From an uncultured Hungatella sp. (GTDB lineage Bacteria > Bacillota > Clostridia > Lachnospirales > Lachnospiraceae): a stretch of DNA of 9,531 bases. Below, in pieces: positions 6,927 through 9,531 of the stretch (positions are counted from its first letter, which is position 1; each line of letters begins with the position of its first letter). The DNA is taken from NCBI GenBank assembly GCA_959018155.1, contig CAUEKH010000069.1, positions 1-9,531 on the forward strand, written 5' to 3'. Below the pieces are notes generated by a model. That model saw nothing but the letters and a program-made list of their open reading frames with translations, did no database searches and was not told where the DNA came from. Made by a program: the position numbers and the translations under genes.

Positions 6927-7235
6927 ATGGCAAAATTAAGAAAAAATACCGTTGCGGCATCAGAAAAAGCAGTTGCTGAAACAATCGTTAAGAGCCAGGA
7001 AGTGAAGGAAGTTAAGAAGGAAGCGGAGAAGAAAGAGACGGTATGTACAGTCTATATTCAGGCAGCCGGCATGGAATATAAAGCATACGACATTAAGGAG
7101 TCCTGCAAAAAGGATTACACCGCTAAGACAGGAAAAGAGGCAGCGACTCTTGAAGTATATATTAATCTCGATGAGAAGAAGGCGTTCTACGTGGCAGACG
7201 GAGAAGGCGGGGATGAATTCTCTGTAGAACTGTAG
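6927..7235 (+). CDS. Small DUF6465-like protein
   Basis: This is a 102-residue product with a strong AGGAGG at 6913-6918, 8 bases before the ATG. Residues of about 1-38 are low-complexity, rich in Lys, Glu, Ala and Val (K-K-E-A-E-K-K-E) and probably disordered or a coiled helix. Residues of about 39-102 look like a compact alpha/beta domain: strand T-V-Y-I-Q, then G-M-E-Y-K-A-Y-D-I, a helix with C-K-K-D-Y, and strands L-E-V-Y-I-N-L and K-A-F-Y-V-A-D, ending in an acidic tail G-D-E-F-S-V-E-L. This layout resembles the DUF6465 proteins annotated in many Lachnospiraceae, for which I know no function. There is no signal peptide or membrane segment, so it should be cytoplasmic. It has its own promoter and stands alone between the protease gene and the glycine riboswitch. 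The family assignment is from memory of the pattern and is moderately sure. Confidence 0.75.
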   Translation: MAKLRKNTVAASEKAVAETIVKSQEVKEVKKEAEKKETVCTVYIQAAGMEYKAYDIKESCKKDYTAKTGKEAATLEVYINLDEKKAFYVADGEGGDEFSVEL

Positions 7236-7259
7236 GCGGGATTTCTCTCTGGAAATCGG

Positions 7260-7288
7260 TTGCGGCCTGTGGCAGATTATGGTATAAT
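7260..7288 (+). promoter_or_regulatory. Promoter of the glycine cleavage operon
   Basis: A perfect TATAAT (7283-7288) has an extended -10 TG at 7280-7281 and a weaker TTGCGG -35 (7260-7265) at a 17-base distance. Transcription would start near 7295, giving an untranslated leader of about 420 nt before gcvT. Confidence 0.75.
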
Positions 7289-7302
7289 AAAACACGTGAT
7301 AC

Positions 7303-7334
7303 ATACCATCGGTTTTTGGCTGATGGCGCGGTAT
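7303..7334 (+). other. Leader hairpin upstream of the riboswitch
   Basis: Near the 5' end of the leader, ATAC (7303-7306) pairs with GTAT (7331-7334) and CATC (7307-7310) with GATG (7322-7325), leaving a 5-base bulge. It lies outside the glycine aptamers and may protect the 5' end of the transcript. No specific function can be assigned. Confidence 0.4.
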
Positions 7335-7369
7335 ACAAAAAGTCTGCAGATCAGGAATGCAACTGAATA

Positions 7370-7645
7370 TTCGGATGAAGGATTCGGGAGAGACTGCTTC
7401 TTGGCAGAGCCGAAGGTGAGAAAAACTCTCAGGCAAAAGGACCGGATCTGGACGAAACTCCGGAAAGGTGATGGACACCACCGACGAGGCAGTCTTTCGG
7501 CTGCCGGCTGTTTGGCTGTTGCCGGTAACTCAGGCACGGAACGCATCAGTACCGTTTACGGACGGTAAGAGAAGGCGGACCGTGAGGTTACCGCTATCAG
7601 TGACTGAGCCGGGCCGGAGGTAATCTTTCAGGTAAAAAGACGGGG
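7370..7645 (+). promoter_or_regulatory. Tandem glycine riboswitch with an enlarged second aptamer
   Basis: Aptamer 1 (7381-7448) has the diagnostic core GGAGAG (7387-7392), GCCGAAGG (7409-7416) and CTCTCAGGCAAAAGGAC (7426-7442). Its outer stem pairs 7381-7387 with 7442-7448, and its inner stem pairs GAGAG (7388-7392) with CTCTC (7426-7430). The linker TGGACGAAA (7449-7457) is the usual tandem linker. Its CGAA (7453-7456) pairs with TTCG (7370-7373) of the leader as the P0 stem, with GA next to it on both strands as in the known kink-turn. Aptamer 2 has outer stem CTCCG (7458-7462) with CGGGG (7641-7645), inner stem GAAAG (7463-7467) with CTTTC (7625-7629), and CAGGTAAAAAGAC (7629-7641). Glycine binding should favour the aptamer over the downstream terminator and permit expression of gcvT, gcvH and gcvP, as in Bacillus subtilis. 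Aptamer 2 spans about 188 nt rather than the usual 70-80 because of extra sequence between about 7490 and 7620. Confidence 0.93.
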
Positions 7646-7676
7646 CATATAACGGTTTTCGTTATATGCCTTTTTT
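7644..7676 (+). terminator. Riboswitch-controlled intrinsic terminator
   Basis: A perfect 11-bp stem (7644-7654 with 7660-7670) around a 5-base loop is followed by six T residues (7671-7676). Its first two bases (7644-7645) belong to the 3' strand of the outer stem of aptamer 2. The ligand-bound aptamer and the full terminator therefore compete, which fits glycine-dependent antitermination. It lies 41 bases before the gcvT start codon. Confidence 0.92.
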
Positions 7677-7717
7677 GCGTTCAAAATTTAACAATATGGA
7701 TTGGAGGAAGGGGAAGC

Positions 7718-8809
7718 ATGGAATGTAAGACGACTTTATATGATACACATGTAAAGTACGGCGGGAAGATGGTGGCGTTTGCCGGATTCCTGCTGCCGGT
7801 TCAGTATCCGACGGGAGTGATTGCGGAACATATGGCGGTGAGGACGGCGTGCGGGCTGTTTGACGTGTCCCATATGGGAGAGATTCTCTGCGAGGGGGAG
7901 AAGGCGCTTGAGAATCTGAATCATCTGATGACCAACGATTTTTCCGGAATGTACGACGGCCAGGCCCGATACAGCCCGATGTGCAATGAAAACGGCGGTG
8001 TGGTCGATGATCTGATTGTCTGCCGCATACGGGAGAACCATTATTTTATTGTGGTCAATGCGGCCAATAAGGAGAAGGATTTTGCCTGGATGAAGGAACA
8101 CCAGCTGTCCGGCGCCGTCTTTACGGATATTTCCCGGGAGGTGGGGCAGCTGGCGATCCAGGGACCGAAGGCGGAGGAGATTCTTCTTAAGCTGACGGCG
8201 AAGGAGAATCTGCCGGTGAAGTATTACAGCTGTGTGCCAAAAGGAATGGTGGCAGGGATCGAGTGTCTCATCTCCAGAACCGGTTATACGGGAGAAGCGG
8301 GCTATGAACTCTATATGAAAGCGGAAGAGGCCCCTCAGCTTTTTGAGGCGCTTATGGAGGCGGGAAAAGAGGAAGGGCTCATCCCCTGCGGATTGGGGGC
8401 CAGAGATACCCTGCGTCTCGAAGCCGCCATGCCGCTCTACGGCCATGAGATGGATGATTCCATCACACCGCTTGAGACGGGGCTTGCCTTTGCGGTCAAG
8501 ATGAAGAAGGACGATTTTATCGGAAAGGCGGCGCTGGAGGAAAAAGGGGAACCGAAGATCACGCGCGTCGGTTTAAAGGTTACGGGCCGCGGGATCATCC
8601 GGGAGGATGAGACGGTGCGCGCAGACGGGGTGGAAATCGGCAGAACCACGTCGGGCACCCACGCGCCGTATCTGGGATATCCGGTGGCCATGGCGCTGGT
8701 GAAGAAGGAATACTCGGCTGTCGGGACAGCTGTGGAGGTCGATGTCAGGGGACGGAAGGTAGCGGCGGAGATTGTGGCGCTGCCATTTTATAAGAGAGTA
8801 AAACGATAA
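7718..8809 (+). CDS. gcvT: Glycine cleavage system T protein (aminomethyltransferase)
   Basis: GcvT takes the aminomethyl group held on the lipoyl arm of GcvH and, with tetrahydrofolate, forms 5,10-methylene-THF and ammonia. The 363-residue length is typical. The N-terminal folate-binding domain shows G-L-F-D-V-S-H-M-G-E and G-G-V-V-D-D-L-I-V with Asp97 or Asp98 in the position of the catalytic aspartate. Further on are L-A-I-Q-G-P-K-A, S-R-T-G-Y-T-G-E-A-G-Y-E and G-L-G-A-R-D-T-L-R-L-E-A, all family signatures. The C-terminal beta-barrel carries the G-x-x-T-S-G-T-x-A-P-Y segment. The start at 7718 follows GGAGG (7703-7707). It is the first gene of the operon under the glycine riboswitch and lies 64 bases before gcvH. 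Confidence 0.97.
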   Translation: MECKTTLYDTHVKYGGKMVAFAGFLLPVQYPTGVIAEHMAVRTACGLFDVSHMGEILCEGEKALENLNHLMTNDFSGMYDGQARYSPMCNENGGVVDDLIVCRIRENHYFIVVNAANKEKDFAWMKEHQLSGAVFTDISREVGQLAIQGPKAEEILLKLTAKENLPVKYYSCVPKGMVAGIECLISRTGYTGEAGYELYMKAEEAPQLFEALMEAGKEEGLIPCGLGARDTLRLEAAMPLYGHEMDDSITPLETGLAFAVKMKKDDFIGKAALEEKGEPKITRVGLKVTGRGIIREDETVRADGVEIGRTTSGTHAPYLGYPVAMALVKKEYSAVGTAVEVDVRGRKVAAEIVALPFYKRVKR

Positions 8810-8873
8810 CCTGCACGCTCCGCGCACAGGTCACCGTCTTCAATAAAGTAAAAATAAATGGAGGGTTAAAATT

Positions 8874-9248
8874 ATGACATATCCGGAGAATTTAAAGTAT
8901 GCGAAGTCGCATGAATGGGTGGAGTTTTCAGAGGATGGCACGGCGAGAATCGGGATGACCGACTACGCCCAGGATCAGATGGGGGATCTGGTGTTTGTGA
9001 ATCTCCCGGAGGCGGACGATGAAGTGACAGCCGGGGAACCGTTCGGTGATGTGGAGTCCGTGAAGGCAGTGTCTGATGTCTATTCGCCGGTCAGCGGTGT
9101 TGTCGCAGAGATCAATGAGGAACTGTTAGACCATCCGGAACTGATCAATTCGGATCCGTACGGGGCCTGGATGATTCGGGTGTCGGACATCGAGGGACAG
9201 GAGGAATTGATGACAGCCGGGGAGTATGAAGCGTTTGTCGAGGCGTAA
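8874..9248 (+). CDS. gcvH: Glycine cleavage system H protein
   Basis: GcvH is the lipoylated shuttle that carries the aminomethyl group from the P protein to the T protein and is reoxidised by the L protein. The 124 residues match the usual 125-130. The lipoyl-attachment site is Lys64 in [13 protein letters not shown], preceded by the conserved H-E-W-V near residue 13 and [10 protein letters not shown] at about 37-46. The C-terminal D-P-Y-G-A-W-M-I-R is the typical end. The ATG follows GGAGGG (8860-8865) by 8 bases. The 64-base gap from gcvT has only a weak inverted repeat and no terminator, so the genes are probably co-transcribed. Confidence 0.97.
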   Translation: MTYPENLKYAKSHEWVEFSEDGTARIGMTDYAQDQMGDLVFVNLPEADDEVTAGEPFGDVESVKAVSDVYSPVSGVVAEINEELLDHPELINSDPYGAWMIRVSDIEGQEELMTAGEYEAFVEA

Positions 9249-9295
9249 GGCTTCGGGGTTAAACAGGCAGAGAACGGACAGAAGGAGAGGAAAGT

Positions 9296-9531
9296 ATGGG
9301 GTCTTATTTACCGAATACCGAAGACCAGCAGAGAGAGATGCTGGAGGAATGTGGTTACAGGGATTACGGGGAGTTGTTTTCCTGTGTGCCGGACAGCGTG
9401 AAGCTTGGCAGACGGCTTGAGATACCGGAAGGGGGCCCGGAGCTTACGGTGCGGCGTCAGATGGAAAAGATGGCAGAGAAGAATGTGGTATTTCCGCATA
9501 TTTTCCGTGGCGCGGGGGCGTATCACCACTA
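9296..9531 (+). CDS. gcvPA: Glycine dehydrogenase (decarboxylating) subunit 1, 3' end cut by window edge
   Basis: The ATG at 9296 follows a purine-rich AGGAGAGG (9283-9290). The frame stays open to the last base, giving 78 complete codons. It begins M-G-S-Y-L-P-N-T, followed by E-M-L-E-E-C-G-Y, E-L-F-S-C-V-P and F-R-G-A-G-A-Y-H-H-Y. These are the start motifs of GcvPA, the N-terminal half of the split PLP-dependent P protein that decarboxylates glycine onto the lipoyl arm of GcvH. The position right after gcvH, 47 bases on, is the standard order gcvT-gcvH-gcvPA-gcvPB in Clostridia. The PLP lysine lies in the second subunit, beyond this window. Because only the N-terminus is seen, a fused full-length P protein cannot be formally excluded, though the start is that of the split form. 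Confidence 0.92.
   Translation, partial: MGSYLPNTEDQQREMLEECGYRDYGELFSCVPDSVKLGRRLEIPEGGPELTVRRQMEKMAEKNVVFPHIFRGAGAYHH

Noticed and set aside
7240..7257. Hairpin GATTTC/GAAATC after the DUF6465-like gene
   Set aside because: The stem has 6 bp and no T run, and it abuts the -35 of the next promoter. It is too weak to call a terminator.
7260..7568. Open frame of 102 codons in the gcv leader
   Set aside because: It starts at the promoter and crosses the conserved glycine aptamer cores. No ribosome binding site is present.
8810..8830. Inverted repeat between gcvT and gcvH
   Set aside because: Only CCTG/CAGG pair cleanly and no T run follows. The genes should be co-transcribed.

Overview
The window reads as chromosomal DNA from a spore-forming Clostridia, most likely a Lachnospiraceae (Clostridium cluster XIVa) member. 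The evidence is strong AGGAGG-type ribosome binding sites, a two-gene gcvPA/gcvPB-type glycine system behind a glycine riboswitch, a Csp-like subtilisin, a SpoIID/LytB protein and a DUF6465-type small protein. All genes lie on the plus strand. I see no mobile element, tRNA, rRNA or CRISPR array, and the gene content looks like core rather than accessory genome.

Left part (1-1383). The 3' portion of a GNAT acetyltransferase, whose reading frame runs off the left edge, is followed by a small HPr-like protein that lacks the phosphorylatable histidine. The next 450 bases have no convincing protein gene. They hold a strong promoter, a roughly 200-230 nt structured RNA ending in a strong terminator, and a second promoter. 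Its fold (long closing stem, open central region with a small hairpin on the 3' strand, long apical arm) fits 6S RNA (ssrS), the global RNA polymerase regulator.

Middle (1384-6723). A polytopic AI-2E-family (YdiK/PerM) membrane protein, a 758-residue membrane-anchored SpoIID/LytB protein and a 570-residue Csp-like subtilisin follow one another with short gaps and probably form one transcription unit. The SpoIID domain is a peptidoglycan lytic transglycosylase fold, and Csp proteases process the cortex hydrolase SleC in clostridial spores. The pairing therefore suggests sporulation, germination or wall remodelling, though that is inference.

Right part (6724-9531). After an AT-rich intergenic region comes a 102-residue DUF6465-like protein with its own promoter. 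A consensus promoter then drives a long leader carrying a tandem glycine riboswitch (kink-turn P0, aptamer 1, aptamer 2) and an intrinsic terminator. Aptamer 2 is unusual because one of its inner arms is replaced by about 130 nt of structured sequence. The riboswitch controls gcvT, gcvH and the start of gcvPA, the glycine cleavage system, which runs off the right edge. By analogy with Bacillus it should be an ON switch that opens the operon when glycine is plentiful.

The most interesting signals are the expanded second glycine aptamer, the candidate 6S RNA, and the SpoIID-Csp gene pair joined by a structured intergenic segment.
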